Source: an uncultured Prevotella sp. | GTDB taxonomy: Bacteria > Bacteroidota > Bacteroidia > Bacteroidales > Bacteroidaceae | NCBI GenBank assembly: GCA_944319915.1 | Contig: CALUEY010000001.1 | Coordinates: forward strand, 1-64,000 | Length of the DNA stretch: 64,000 nucleotides | Direction: 5' to 3' | Shown: positions 8,925-17,359 of the stretch, one piece after another | Position numbering within the stretch: the first letter of the stretch is position 1 | How the letters are laid out: each line of letters starts with the position of its first letter | The notes under the pieces: generated by a model | The model's input: the letters and a program-made list of their open reading frames with translations, nothing else | Told to the model about the DNA's origin: nothing | Database searches by the model: none | Made by a program: the position numbers and the translations under genes

Positions 8925-11282
8925 ATGAGAAAGAAACGATTTCTGTGCCAACTGGCACTGGCGGCCATGCTGGCCGGGCTGCCATCGGTGCCTTTGGCAG
9001 CCGCAAAGGGCGGCACGTTCGCGGCCGGCGACAAGACCTTCGTGCTGGGTGGCGAGCCATTCGTGGTTAAGGCCGCCGAGCTGCATTACCCCCGCATACC
9101 GCGCCCTTACTGGGAGCACCGCATCAGGATGTGCCGCGCGCTGGGCATGAACACCATCTGTATGTACGTGTTCTGGAACATCCACGAGCAGCGCGAGGGC
9201 CAGTTCGACTTCACCGGGCAGAACGACATAGCCGAGTTCTGCCGCCTGGCGCAGAAGAACGGGATGTACGTCATAGTGCGCCCCGGCCCTTACGTGTGCG
9301 CCGAATGGGAGATGGGAGGCCTGCCATGGTGGCTGCTCAAGAAGAAAGACATACGCCTGCGCGAGCAAGACCCCTACTTCATGGAGCGCGTGGGCCGCTT
9401 CATGCACAAGGTGGGCGAGCAGCTTGCGCCGCTGACCATACAGAACGGCGGCCCCATAATAATGGTGCAGGTGGAAAACGAGTATGGCTCCTACGGGCAG
9501 GACAAGGCTTACGTGTCGGCCATACGCGACTCCGTGCGCGCCGCCGGCTTCAAGTATGTGGCCCTGTTCCAGTGCGACTGGGCCAGCAACTTCACCAAAA
9601 ACGGGCTCGACGACCTCGTGTGGACGATGAACTTCGGCACCGGCGCCAACATCGACGACCAGTTTAAGAAGCTCCGCGAACTGCGCCCCGAGTCGCCACT
9701 CATGTGCTCCGAGTACTGGAGCGGGTGGTTCGACAAGTGGGGGGCGCGCCACGAAACACGCCCCGCAGAGCGCATGGTGAAGGGCATCGACGAGATGCTC
9801 TCGAAGGGAATCTCATTCTCTCTCTACATGACCCACGGCGGAACGTCGTTCGGCCACTGGGCCGGCGCCAACTCGCCAGGCTTCCAGCCCGACGTAACTT
9901 CATACGACTACGACGCCCCTATAAACGAGTACGGCCTGCCAACGGAGAAATACTACAAGCTGCGCGAAGTGATGCAGAAGTACAGCGACAAGAAGCTGCC
10001 CGCCGTGCCTAAGCCTGCAACCGACATAATAACGGTGCCGCAGTTTGAGCTTGCCGACTTTGAGCCGCTCATGACAGCAGCAGACACCACCATAGAGGGG
10101 CGCGACCCGCTCACCTTCGAGCAGATGGACATGGGCTGGGGCGTGGCCAACTACTCCACGCTGCTGCCCGAGGTGCCGGTGAGGAGCGTGCTCACCATCG
10201 ACGAGGCGCACGACTACGCGCAGGTGTTCATCGACAGGAAGTACATCGGCACCATCGACCGTGTGCAGCGGCAGCGGTCGCTCACGTTGCCGCCCGTGAA
10301 GCGGGGGCAGACGCTCGCCGTGCTCGTGGAGGGCATGGGGCGCATAAACTTCGGCCGGGCCATCAACGACCCGAAGGGCATCACCGGCCCCGTGACGCTG
10401 AAGGCCGAGGTTGACGGAGACGAGGTTACGTGGAACCTGAAAGACTGGGCGTGCGAGCGCATACCCGACACCTATGCCGCCGCCCGCGCCGCCGTGGACA
10501 ACTTCATGAGCAAGGACGTTGAGGTGATGGCCCATCCCGAGGGCCGCCGGGGCTACTACCGGGGTTGGTTCACGCTCAAGAAGGCGGGCGACACCTTCCT
10601 CAACATGGAGGCCTTCGGCAAGGGCATTGTCTACGTGAACGGCCACGCCATAGGCCGCTACTGGAGCATTGGCCCGCAGCAGACGCTCTACGTGCCGGGC
10701 TGCTGGCTCAAGAAGGGCAAGAACGAGGTGATAGTGCTCGACATCGTGGGTCCTAAGGCCGCCCCCGTGTGCCATGGCCAGGCTGCGCCCGAGCTTAACA
10801 AGCTCAACGTTGCCCGCCCCGCCACCCACCGCAAGCCCGGCGAAACGCTCAGCACCAAGGAGCTGCCGCTGGCCGCCCAAGGCTCGTTCGCGCCCGGCAA
10901 CGGCTGGCAGACGGTGAGGCTCGCCGCGCCGAAGAAAGGCCGCTACGTGGCCATTGAGGGCCTCAATGCCCACGACGGCAAGCAGCTGGCCGCCATCGCC
11001 GAGCTTTACGTGCTCGATGCCGGGGGCAAGCGGCTCAGCCGCGAGCCGTGGACGGTGAAGTATGCCGACAGCGAGGACGTATCCGGCGGCAACTACATGG
11101 CCGACAAGGTGTTCGACCTGCAGGAGTCTACCTACTGGCAGACCGACCGCCGGGCCAAGTATCCCCACGTCATAGTCATCGACCTCGGCGCCGAGCAGAC
11201 CGTCACCGCCGTGGAATACTTGCCCCGCGCCGAGCAGGGCGCGCCCGGCGGGCTTAAGGACTACCGCATCTACGTGTACTGA
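8925..11282 (+). CDS. GH35 beta-galactosidase
   Basis: A 785-residue protein starting MRKKRFLCQ, with a signal peptide of about 26 residues. I prefer this ATG to an in-frame one 72 bases upstream because only it begins a signal peptide. The GH35 TIM barrel fills about 30-350: acid/base Glu186 in QVENEYGSY and nucleophile Glu263 in MCSEYWSGW. Jelly-roll domains follow, with the family's AFGKGIVYVNG and IGRYW stretches. The last ~130 residues resemble a discoidin (F5/8 type C) binding module ending in a typical LKDYRIYVY strand. It should release terminal beta-galactose from plant or host glycans in the periplasm or at the surface. Monocistronic. Confidence 0.92.
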   Translation: MRKKRFLCQLALAAMLAGLPSVPLAAAKGGTFAAGDKTFVLGGEPFVVKAAELHYPRIPRPYWEHRIRMCRALGMNTICMYVFWNIHEQREGQFDFTGQNDIAEFCRLAQKNGMYVIVRPGPYVCAEWEMGGLPWWLLKKKDIRLREQDPYFMERVGRFMHKVGEQLAPLTIQNGGPIIMVQVENEYGSYGQDKAYVSAIRDSVRAAGFKYVALFQCDWASNFTKNGLDDLVWTMNFGTGANIDDQFKKLRELRPESPLMCSEYWSGWFDKWGARHETRPAERMVKGIDEMLSKGISFSLYMTHGGTSFGHWAGANSPGFQPDVTSYDYDAPINEYGLPTEKYYKLREVMQKYSDKKLPAVPKPATDIITVPQFELADFEPLMTAADTTIEGRDPLTFEQMDMGWGVANYSTLLPEVPVRSVLTIDEAHDYAQVFIDRKYIGTIDRVQRQRSLTLPPVKRGQTLAVLVEGMGRINFGRAINDPKGITGPVTLKAEVDGDEVTWNLKDWACERIPDTYAAARAAVDNFMSKDVEVMAHPEGRRGYYRGWFTLKKAGDTFLNMEAFGKGIVYVNGHAIGRYWSIGPQQTLYVPGCWLKKGKNEVIVLDIVGPKAAPVCHGQAAPELNKLNVARPATHRKPGETLSTKELPLAAQGSFAPGNGWQTVRLAAPKKGRYVAIEGLNAHDGKQLAAIAELYVLDAGGKRLSREPWTVKYADSEDVSGGNYMADKVFDLQESTYWQTDRRAKYPHVIVIDLGAEQTVTAVEYLPRAEQGAPGGLKDYRIYVY

Positions 11283-11304
11283 AAGCAGGATTTCTTATTG
11301 CAAC

Positions 11305-11344
11305 AGGCCGTGCCGTTCCCATTCAGTGGGGAGCGGCACGGCCT
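11305..11344. terminator. Bidirectional terminator between GH35 and M20 genes
   Basis: A 16-base stem with one G-T pair (11305-11320 with 11329-11344) followed by TTTT. It lies between two convergent genes and can serve both. Confidence 0.8.
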
Positions 11345-11357
11345 TTTCTGTGTGGTC

Positions 11358-12422
11358 TTATAGCGTCAGTCCGCCCAGCAGGCGGGCGTATGTATCGATG
11401 GCCTCGGCTATCTCGCCGAGGCCGATGTACTCGTCGGCAGAGTGCGAGCGCGCCGAGTTGCCCGGCCCGAGCTTTATGGAGGGGAAAGGCATGAGGGCCT
11501 GGTCCGACAGCGTGGGCGAGCCGAAGGGCTCCATGCCCAAGGCCAGGCAGCGGGCGGCCAGCGGGTGGGCGGGGTCGATGCCCGACGAGCCGAGGCGGAA
11601 TGAGCGCGCCTTGAGCTGGCTTTTCATGTGGCTGCAGAGCAGGCCGAAGGCCTCTTCGTTGGTGTAAAGCTCGTTGGTGCGCACGTCGATGGTGAAGCGG
11701 CACTCGTCGGGCACCACGTTGTGCTGCGTGCCGGCGCTTATCACGGTGGCCGTGGCCAGCGTTGGGCCGAGCAGCGGGCTCACCTTGCCAAAGCGGTAGG
11801 AGCGCAGCCACGCGAGGTCGTCCAGGGCCTCGTAGATGGCGTTCACCCCCTCGGCGCGGGCGGCGTGGCCCGAGCGCCCGTGGGCGGTGGCGTCTATCAC
11901 CATCAGCCCTTTCTCGGCAAAGGCCGGCTGCATGGCCGTAGGCTCGCCCACTATGGCCGCGCTGATGCGCGGCAGCAGTGGCAGGGCGCGGCTGATGCCG
12001 TCGGCGCCCGACACCTCCTCCTCGGCCGAGGCGAGGAACACGAGGTTGTAGCCCAGCCCTCGGCCGGCCATCAGGCGGAACGCCTGCAGCAGGCTCACAA
12101 GCCCGCCGCCGCAGTCGTTGCTGCCAAGGCCGTAGAGGCGGTCGCCCTCCACGGTGGGGCTTAAGGGCGGCCGCGTCCACGATGCCACGGGCTTCACCGT
12201 GTCGATGTGTGCGTTGAGCAGCAGCGTTGGGCGCCCCTCGTCGTGGCCCGGGGCCACGGCCCACACGTTGTTGGCCTCGCGGCGGGGCTGCAGGCCCCAG
12301 CTGTCCATCTGCTTTTCGAGCAGGTCGGCGGCGGCCTTTTCGCCTCGGCTTGGCGACGGCGTGGCTATGAGCCGCTCCAGCAGGTCGGCGGCCTCGCGGG
12401 CAAGGGTGTCGTGGTTGGTCAT
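11358..12422 (-). CDS. M20-family deacetylase, probable acetylornithine-type
   Basis: A 354-residue protein. Metal-ligand motifs of M20 peptidases are in order: NAHIDTV (His/Asp), GLGSNDCGGG (bridging Asp), SAEEEVSG (catalytic Glu and ligand Glu), and a late His within the C-terminal SADEYIGLGEI region. A dimerisation domain with the GRSGHAAR stretch lies in the middle. It most resembles ArgE/DapE-like enzymes; in Bacteroidota the arginine pathway uses acetyl- or succinyl-ornithine deacetylase, a plausible role but not proven here. The start MTNHDTLA (12422) is chosen over 12482 because the extra 20 residues are encoded by a 10-base tandem repeat. Its promoter is at 12562-12592. Confidence 0.82.
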   Translation of the reverse strand: MTNHDTLAREAADLLERLIATPSPSRGEKAAADLLEKQMDSWGLQPRREANNVWAVAPGHDEGRPTLLLNAHIDTVKPVASWTRPPLSPTVEGDRLYGLGSNDCGGGLVSLLQAFRLMAGRGLGYNLVFLASAEEEVSGADGISRALPLLPRISAAIVGEPTAMQPAFAEKGLMVIDATAHGRSGHAARAEGVNAIYEALDDLAWLRSYRFGKVSPLLGPTLATATVISAGTQHNVVPDECRFTIDVRTNELYTNEEAFGLLCSHMKSQLKARSFRLGSSGIDPAHPLAARCLALGMEPFGSPTLSDQALMPFPSIKLGPGNSARSHSADEYIGLGEIAEAIDTYARLLGGLTL

Positions 12423-12429
12423 GGTTGTC

Positions 12430-12459
12430 TGTTTGTGTCTGTTTGTGTCTGTTTGTGTC
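12430..12459. repeat. 10-base tandem repeat in the M20 leader
   Basis: Three consecutive copies of TGTTTGTGTC immediately upstream of the M20 start codon. Copy number could vary by slippage; the effect would be on leader length or on an alternative N-terminus. Confidence 0.8.
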
Positions 12460-12561
12460 ATTGCGGCGCAGCGGTGTGGCAAGCCCCTTTGTGCAAGTTT
12501 TCTTTCGTTGAGTATCCGTTGCTGTAGTGGACTTGCGTGGCCCGCCGCATGGCTATCGCAG

Positions 12562-12592
12562 CAAAGTTACTCAATTTTCCGCGGGCAGCCAA
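12562..12592 (-). promoter_or_regulatory. Promoter of the M20 gene
   Basis: The minus strand reads TAACTTTG at 12569-12562 with TTG at 12592-12590, separated by 20 bases. The leader to 12422 is about 135 bases. Confidence 0.7.
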
Positions 12593-12626
12593 GCGGCCCG
12601 CGCGCCTTTAGGCCGATTTAACAATA

Positions 12627-12659
12627 AGAAGCTGTTTTGATAAATTCAAAACAGCTTCT
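12627..12659. other. Isolated 14-base perfect hairpin
   Basis: Arm AGAAGCTGTTTTGA (12627-12640) pairs perfectly with 12646-12659 around a 5-base loop. No gene ends nearby on either strand, so it is not an obvious terminator. It could be a binding site, part of a small RNA, or a repeat remnant. Confidence 0.6.
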
Positions 12660-12800
12660 AAGAATCAAAAACGGTTTCCAAGCTGGCTGCGAGGCAGTGC
12701 CTGGGCTTCGTGCAGGGCTGTTTTTGTAAAGAAAAATCATCGGTTGCAAGGTTGTCTGCCCGTTGTTGACAAATGGTTGAGGGCCAGGTGGTTGGCCGTG

Positions 12801-12880
12801 CGTGCCGTTTCGCGTTGCCAAACGGCGCGTTTCGCGCCCCCGAATGCCCTGTTTGGCATTGCCGGAGGGGCCGTTTGGCG
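12801..12880. repeat. Copy C of the dispersed hairpin repeat
   Basis: 12801-12835 aligns with 91-125 with only a few differences, including the inverted pair CGTGCCGTTT (12801-12810) and AAACGGCGCG (12820-12829). Downstream, AATGCC/GGCATT at 12843-12860 forms a second small stem. Confidence 0.65.
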
Positions 12881-13028
12881 ATGCCGTCCTGCGCCAATGG
12901 CTGCATGGCAGGCCCTGGAGTAAACATTATTTACCGCCTTCGCGGCGGCCTGCGGCGGAGGGGTGGCGGGCAGGCCCGGGAGCAGGCTGTGGGCGGAGGG
13001 TCAAGAAAATGAGGGCAACGGAGCAAAA

Positions 13029-13055
13029 AAAGTGGGGGAAAGTGGGGCGGTGTGG
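13029..13055 (+). promoter_or_regulatory. Probable MraZ operator, three direct repeats
   Basis: AAAGTGG at 13029-13035 and 13039-13045, then the variant GGTGTGG at 13049-13055, spaced exactly 10 bases apart. This matches the direct-repeat MraZ sites described upstream of mraZ in other phyla. It overlaps the -33 region of the promoter whose -7 box is at 13067, so MraZ bound here should repress its own cluster. Confidence 0.75.
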
Positions 13056-13066
13056 TGGAAAATGTG

Positions 13067-13074
13067 TATCTTTG
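13067..13074 (+). promoter_or_regulatory. -7 box of the dcw cluster promoter
   Basis: TATCTTTG fits TAnnTTTG. No TTG is visible 20 bases upstream, where the MraZ repeats lie instead. Predicted leader to mraZ is about 75 bases. Confidence 0.65.
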
Positions 13075-13152
13075 CCGCAGATAGTCTCTGGCAGCTCCGC
13101 GCCCGCGTCCAGCGGCGCAGGCCCGGGCCGGAGGCACAGGCGAAGCAACGGC

Positions 13153-13638
13153 ATGATGCGTTTTCTGGGAAACATAGAGGCAAAGCTCGACGCCAAGGGG
13201 CGCGTGTTCCTGCCTGCGGCGTTCCGCAAGGTGCTGCAGGGGGCTGGCGAGCAGGGCCTCGTGATGCGCAAGGACGTGTTCCAGCCCTGCCTCGTGCTCT
13301 ATCCCGAGAGCGTCTGGGGCGAGCAGATGGACGGCCTGCGCCGCCGCCTCAGCCGTTGGGACATGGCCGAGCAGCAGCTCTTCCGCCAGTTTGTGTCGGA
13401 GGTGGAGCCGGTGGCGCTCGACGCCAATGGCCGCTTCATCATCCCGCGCCGCTGCCTGCGCCAGGCCGCCATAGCCCAGGACGTGCGCTTCATCGGCATG
13501 GGCGACACCATCGAGATATGGCCCGCCCAGGCCGCCGGGTCGCCGTTTGTGGAGCCGCAGGCGTTTGCCGAGGCCCTGCAGGGGGCCATGGGCGGCAAGT
13601 GCGGGGCCTGCGAGGCCGGGCGGCTTGTTACGGATTAA
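13153..13638 (+). CDS. mraZ: Transcriptional regulator MraZ
   Basis: A 161-residue protein carrying two AbrB-like halves with DxxGR cores: LDAKGRVFLPAAFR near residue 12 and LDANGRFIIPRRCLR near residue 94. MraZ forms a ring that binds direct repeats upstream of its own gene and represses the dcw operon; three such repeats lie at 13029-13055. The start MMRFLGNIEAKLD is fixed by family alignment; the frame is open far upstream but that extension is not protein-like. First gene of the cluster, 15 bases before rsmH. Confidence 0.93.
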   Translation: MMRFLGNIEAKLDAKGRVFLPAAFRKVLQGAGEQGLVMRKDVFQPCLVLYPESVWGEQMDGLRRRLSRWDMAEQQLFRQFVSEVEPVALDANGRFIIPRRCLRQAAIAQDVRFIGMGDTIEIWPAQAAGSPFVEPQAFAEALQGAMGGKCGACEAGRLVTD

Positions 13639-13644
13639 CGATTT

Positions 13645-13650
13645 AGGAGG
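13645..13650 (+). promoter_or_regulatory. Shine-Dalgarno sequence before rsmH
   Basis: A perfect AGGAGG with an unusually short 3-base gap to the ATG at 13654. Such sequences are rare in this phylum, where the anti-Shine-Dalgarno end of 16S rRNA is thought to be occluded. Confidence 0.6.
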
Positions 13651-13653
13651 GTT

Positions 13654-14571
13654 ATGGATAGCTACCACGTTCCAGTGATGCTCAGCGAGAGCGTAGGCGG
13701 CCTCGGCATAAAGCCCGGGGGCGTGTATGTCGACGCCACCTTTGGGGGCGGCGGCCACAGCCGCGAGATAATGAGGCGGCTCGGCCCCGGCGGGCGGCTC
13801 TACGCCTTCGACCAGGACGCCGACGCCGAGGCCAACGCCATCGGCGCGGAGGGCTTCACCTTCGTGCGCAGCAACTTCCGCTACCTTAAGAACTGGATGC
13901 GCTACTACGGCGAGGGCCACATTGACGGCCTGCTGGCCGACCTCGGCGTGTCGAGCCACCATCTCGACGATGCCGGGCGGGGCTTTTCGTTCCGCTTCGA
14001 CGCTCCGCTCGACATGCGCATGAACAAGCGCGCCGGGGCCACGGCCGCCGACGTGCTCAACAACTACGACGAGGGGCGGCTGGCCGACGTGCTCTACCTC
14101 TACGGCGAGCTTAAGAACTCGCGCCGCCTGGCCGCCGCCATAACCAAGGCCCGGCAGGCCGCGCCCATCGCCACCACGGCCGACCTGCTGCGCGCCGTAG
14201 AGGGGCTGCTGCCCCCGCAGCGCGCCAAGAAGGACGCGGCGCGCCTCTTCCAGGCCCTGCGCATAGAGGTGAACCAGGAGATGCAGGCCCTGGCCGAGAT
14301 GCTGTCGGCTGCCGTGGGCCTGCTCGCCCCGGGCGGGCGCATGGCCATAATCACCTACCACTCGCTCGAGGACCGCATGGTGAAGAACGTGATGCGCGCC
14401 GGCAACGTGGCCGGGCGGGTGGAGCAAGACTTCTTCGGGCGCACCGCCGCCCCGCTGAGGCAGCTGGCCGGGATGCCGCTCACGCCCTCGGCCGAGGAGC
14501 AGCTGGCCAACCCGCGCAGCCGCAGCGCCAAGCTCCGCGTGGCCGAGAAGCTGGCCGCGCCGGGGCGCTGA
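13654..14571 (+). CDS. rsmH: 16S rRNA m4C1402 methyltransferase RsmH
   Basis: A 305-residue protein, normal length. It shows the SAM-binding VDATFGGGGHS motif near residue 29, LADLGVSSHHLDD near residue 95, and the C-terminal ITYHSLEDRMVK. It N4-methylates cytidine 1402 of 16S rRNA. The gene is the usual second member of the dcw cluster (old name mraW) and lies 44 bases before the ftsL-like gene. Confidence 0.97.
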   Translation: MDSYHVPVMLSESVGGLGIKPGGVYVDATFGGGGHSREIMRRLGPGGRLYAFDQDADAEANAIGAEGFTFVRSNFRYLKNWMRYYGEGHIDGLLADLGVSSHHLDDAGRGFSFRFDAPLDMRMNKRAGATAADVLNNYDEGRLADVLYLYGELKNSRRLAAAITKARQAAPIATTADLLRAVEGLLPPQRAKKDAARLFQALRIEVNQEMQALAEMLSAAVGLLAPGGRMAIITYHSLEDRMVKNVMRAGNVAGRVEQDFFGRTAAPLRQLAGMPLTPSAEEQLANPRSRSAKLRVAEKLAAPGR

Positions 14572-14615
14572 ACGCCCCCGCCGGGACAAGACCACATAAG
14601 CAAACCACCAAGACC

Positions 14616-15095
14616 ATGGCAGACAAGGACAACGAACATAGGCAGGACCCCACGGCGGAGCCGCAGGCAAGCGCCGCCGCCGGCGGGCAGCCCGGCGCAG
14701 ACCCCGGCGAGCAGCTGGCCGCGGCCATCAGGGAGAGCGCGCGCGAGGACGACCCAAAGCCCTCGCAGGGGCTCACGCTGCGCAAGATACTGGGCGGCGA
14801 CTTCCTCACGGCCCAGTTCGTGAGGAGCCAGATATGGCTCTTCGTGCTCGTCGTGGTGTTCGTCGTGGTCTACGTGGCCTTCCGCTACCAGTGCCAGCAG
14901 GACATGATAACCATCGACCGCCTGGAGGGCGAGCTTAAGGATGCCAAGTACAAGGCCCTGTCAAGCTCGAGCACGCTCACGGAGCGGTGCCGCGAGAGCC
15001 ACATACTGGAGATGCTGAAGAACAACGAGGACAGTCTGCTGCATCCGGCCGACCAGCCTCCTTATATAATTAATGTGCCGGAGGAAGACGAATGA
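14616..15095 (+). CDS. FtsL-like division protein
   Basis: A 159-residue bitopic protein. Residues of about 1-65 are charged and cytoplasmic, one membrane helix (IWLFVLVVVFVVVYVAF) sits near 73-89, and a periplasmic segment with coiled-coil character follows. Sequence similarity to FtsL is low, as is usual; the assignment rests on topology, size and position between rsmH and ftsI. FtsL would recruit and activate FtsW-FtsI with FtsB and FtsQ. The stop overlaps the ftsI start by 4 bases (ATGA), suggesting coupled translation. The N-terminal tail is longer than in E. coli. Confidence 0.8.
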   Translation: MADKDNEHRQDPTAEPQASAAAGGQPGADPGEQLAAAIRESAREDDPKPSQGLTLRKILGGDFLTAQFVRSQIWLFVLVVVFVVVYVAFRYQCQQDMITIDRLEGELKDAKYKALSSSSTLTERCRESHILEMLKNNEDSLLHPADQPPYIINVPEEDE

Positions 15096-17239
15096 GCAAG
15101 TTTGACACCGACAAGGTTATGCCGCGCTACCTGTTCTTCGCCGTGCTGCTCACTGCGGCGGGCATAGCCGTGCTGGGCCGCGCCGCCTACATCATGACTG
15201 CCGAGAAGGACTACTGGATGGAGGTGGCCTCGCGGCTCACCCGCGACAGCGTGAGCGTAAGGCCCAACCGCGGCAACATACTCAGCTGCGACGGCCAGCT
15301 CATGGCCAGCAGCATACCCGAGTTCAAGATATTCATGGACTTCCAGGCCGGGGGGCTGGAGAAGGACACCATGTGGCGCGACAGCGTAGACCTCATCTGC
15401 GAGGGGCTGCACCGCATCTTCCCCGAAAAGTCGGCCAAGGAGTTCAAGCGCGACCTCGAGCGGGGCCACAAGAAGATGGCGCGCCACTGGCCGATATGGC
15501 ACCGCCGCATTGACTACGGCACGTACACCGAGGTGAAGAGCCTGCCCGTGTTCCGCCTGTCGAAGTACAAGGGGGGCTTCCACGCCGAGGAGTACAACTC
15601 GCGCCGCAGGCCTTTCGGCTCGCTCGCCAGCCGCACCGTGGGCGACCTCTACGGCTCTAAGGACACGGCGCGCTTCGGCCTGGAGCTGTCGTATGACTCG
15701 CTGCTGCGCGGCACCGACGGGCTGATGCACCGCCGGAAGGTGCTCAACAAGTTCATGAGCATACCCGTGACCCCACCCATCAACGGGGCCGACGTCATTA
15801 CCACCATCGACGTGTCGATGCAGGACATAGCCGAGCGGGCCCTCGTAGATGAGCTGCGCGAGGTGAACGGCGACATGGGCGTGGCCATACTTATGGAGGT
15901 GAAGACCGGCGACGTGAAGGCGATGGTGAACATGACGCGCTGCGCCGACGGCGAATACCGCGAGATAATGAACAACGCCATCAGCTACAGGTGCGAGCCC
16001 GGCTCGGTGTTCAAGCCCGCCTCCATAATGGTGGCGCTCGACGACGGGGTGGTGGACACCAGCTTCGTGATCCACACCGGCAGCGGGGTGATGGAGATGC
16101 ACGGCCGCTTCATGAAGGACCACAACTGGCGCAGGGGCGGATACCAGGACATCAACGTGGCCCGCGCGCTCGAGGTGAGCAGCAACATTGGCGTGAGCTA
16201 CGTCATTGACCACTTTTACTACGACCACCCGGAGAAGTACGTTGAGGGCCTCTACCGCACGGGCATTGCCGAGGACTTGCGCCTGCCCCTCGTGGGCTAC
16301 GCCAAGCCCATAATCCGCATGCCCAAGAAGAACAAGCGCGGGCAGTGGCTCAACTGGAGCAAGACGGCCCTGCCGTGGATGAGCATAGGCTACGAGACGC
16401 AGGTGGCGCCAATCAACACGGTGGCGTTCTACAACGCCATAGCCAACGGCGGCAAGATGATGCAGCCCCGCTTCGTCACCAAGGTGGTGAAGGACGGCGA
16501 GACGCTCAGGGAGTTCCCGCCCGTGGTGCTGAAGGAACAGATATGCAAGCCGCAGACGGTGCGCACGCTGCAGACGGTGCTGGAGCACGTGGTGAGCCAG
16601 GGCCTGGGCAAGAAGGCAGGCTCGCGCCTGTTTAAGGTGGCGGGTAAAACCGGCACGGCGCAGGTGTCAAAGGGCGCGGCGGGCTATCACAGCGGCACGG
16701 TTGACTACTGGCTGAGCTTTGCCGGCTACTTCCCGGCCGACGACCCGCGCTACAGCTGCATAGTGTGCATACGCAAGTCGGGCCTTCCCGCATCGGGCGG
16801 TGGCATGAGCGGGCTCGTGTTCCACCACATTGCCGAGGGCGTGATGGCGCGCCACCTGAAGCTGAGCATCGACGACGCGCGCGACACAGCGGCGGCCATG
16901 GTGCCCGACGTGAAGGCGGGCAACGTGCTCGCAGCCGACTATGTGCTGGCCCACCTCGGCATAAAGACGCGCCGCGACTGGGGCGGGAGCTACGTCACGG
17001 GCAACCCTATATGGGGCAAGGCCACGCCAGGCAAGGACGACGTGGCCCTCTCGCGCCAGGCCGCTGGCCCTGACGTGGTGCCCGACGTAAGAGGCATGGG
17101 CGCCCGCGACGCCGTTTACCTGCTGGAGAGCCGCGGCCTCAGGGTGCGCCTGAGCGGGCGCGGCAAGGTGCGCTCGCAGAGCTGCCCGGCAGGCACGCCC
17201 GTGCGCCGCGGGCAGGAGTGCGTGCTCGAGCTTGAGTAG
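15092..17239 (+). CDS. ftsI: Division transpeptidase FtsI (class B PBP3) with PASTA domain
   Basis: A 715-residue protein: one N-terminal membrane helix (about 10-32), a PBP dimerisation domain, then the transpeptidase with all three motifs, Ser305-V-F-Lys308, Ser363-Ser-Asn365 and Lys519-Thr-Gly-Thr522. A C-terminal PASTA domain begins near VVPDVRGMGARDAV (about residue 660). It crosslinks septal peptidoglycan with FtsW. The PASTA domain and the length exceed the E. coli protein but are typical for Bacteroidota. It is translationally coupled to the ftsL-like gene and followed by a 120-base gap that carries a 9-base tandem repeat. Confidence 0.95.
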   Translation: MSKFDTDKVMPRYLFFAVLLTAAGIAVLGRAAYIMTAEKDYWMEVASRLTRDSVSVRPNRGNILSCDGQLMASSIPEFKIFMDFQAGGLEKDTMWRDSVDLICEGLHRIFPEKSAKEFKRDLERGHKKMARHWPIWHRRIDYGTYTEVKSLPVFRLSKYKGGFHAEEYNSRRRPFGSLASRTVGDLYGSKDTARFGLELSYDSLLRGTDGLMHRRKVLNKFMSIPVTPPINGADVITTIDVSMQDIAERALVDELREVNGDMGVAILMEVKTGDVKAMVNMTRCADGEYREIMNNAISYRCEPGSVFKPASIMVALDDGVVDTSFVIHTGSGVMEMHGRFMKDHNWRRGGYQDINVARALEVSSNIGVSYVIDHFYYDHPEKYVEGLYRTGIAEDLRLPLVGYAKPIIRMPKKNKRGQWLNWSKTALPWMSIGYETQVAPINTVAFYNAIANGGKMMQPRFVTKVVKDGETLREFPPVVLKEQICKPQTVRTLQTVLEHVVSQGLGKKAGSRLFKVAGKTGTAQVSKGAAGYHSGTVDYWLSFAGYFPADDPRYSCIVCIRKSGLPASGGGMSGLVFHHIAEGVMARHLKLSIDDARDTAAAMVPDVKAGNVLAADYVLAHLGIKTRRDWGGSYVTGNPIWGKATPGKDDVALSRQAAGPDVVPDVRGMGARDAVYLLESRGLRVRLSGRGKVRSQSCPAGTPVRRGQECVLELE

Positions 17240-17296
17240 CCGGGCCACGGCGCTGGTGACGGCGGCCGCCTGCCGCATAGGAAATGCCACCCAGCC

Positions 17297-17330
17297 CTCC
17301 CATATCTCCCGGCCCTCCCAGCCCTCCCAC
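17297..17330. repeat. 9-base-period CTCCC repeat upstream of murE
   Basis: CTCCC occurs at 17297, 17306, 17315 and 17324, exactly 9 bases apart. An A-rich stretch then leads to the murE ATG at 17360. Same element as at 21775 and 49264. Confidence 0.85.
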
Positions 17331-17359
17331 TAAAGAAAGAACCAAAAAATGCCATCATA

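Larger units (their letters stand above)
12593..13028. other. Non-coding region upstream of the dcw cluster
   Basis: Together with the mraZ promoter this forms a gap of about 560 bases between divergent genes. It contains a free-standing hairpin (12627-12659), a repeat-family copy (12801-12880) and a small GC-rich hairpin (about 12936-12950). A reading frame open to mraZ crosses it, but it encodes arginine- and proline-rich shadow protein and passes through the repeats, so I do not call it. Confidence 0.6.

Noticed and set aside
12802-13152. Open frame extending mraZ by 117 codons upstream
   Set aside because: It runs through repeat copy C, the MraZ operator and the -7 box, and its translation is Arg/Pro-rich with no family match; MraZ homologues start at MMRFLGN.
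17297-17330. 9-base CTCCCA repeat as a coding repeat
   Set aside because: At all three loci it lies between a stop codon and the next start. The frame across it belongs to no conserved protein.
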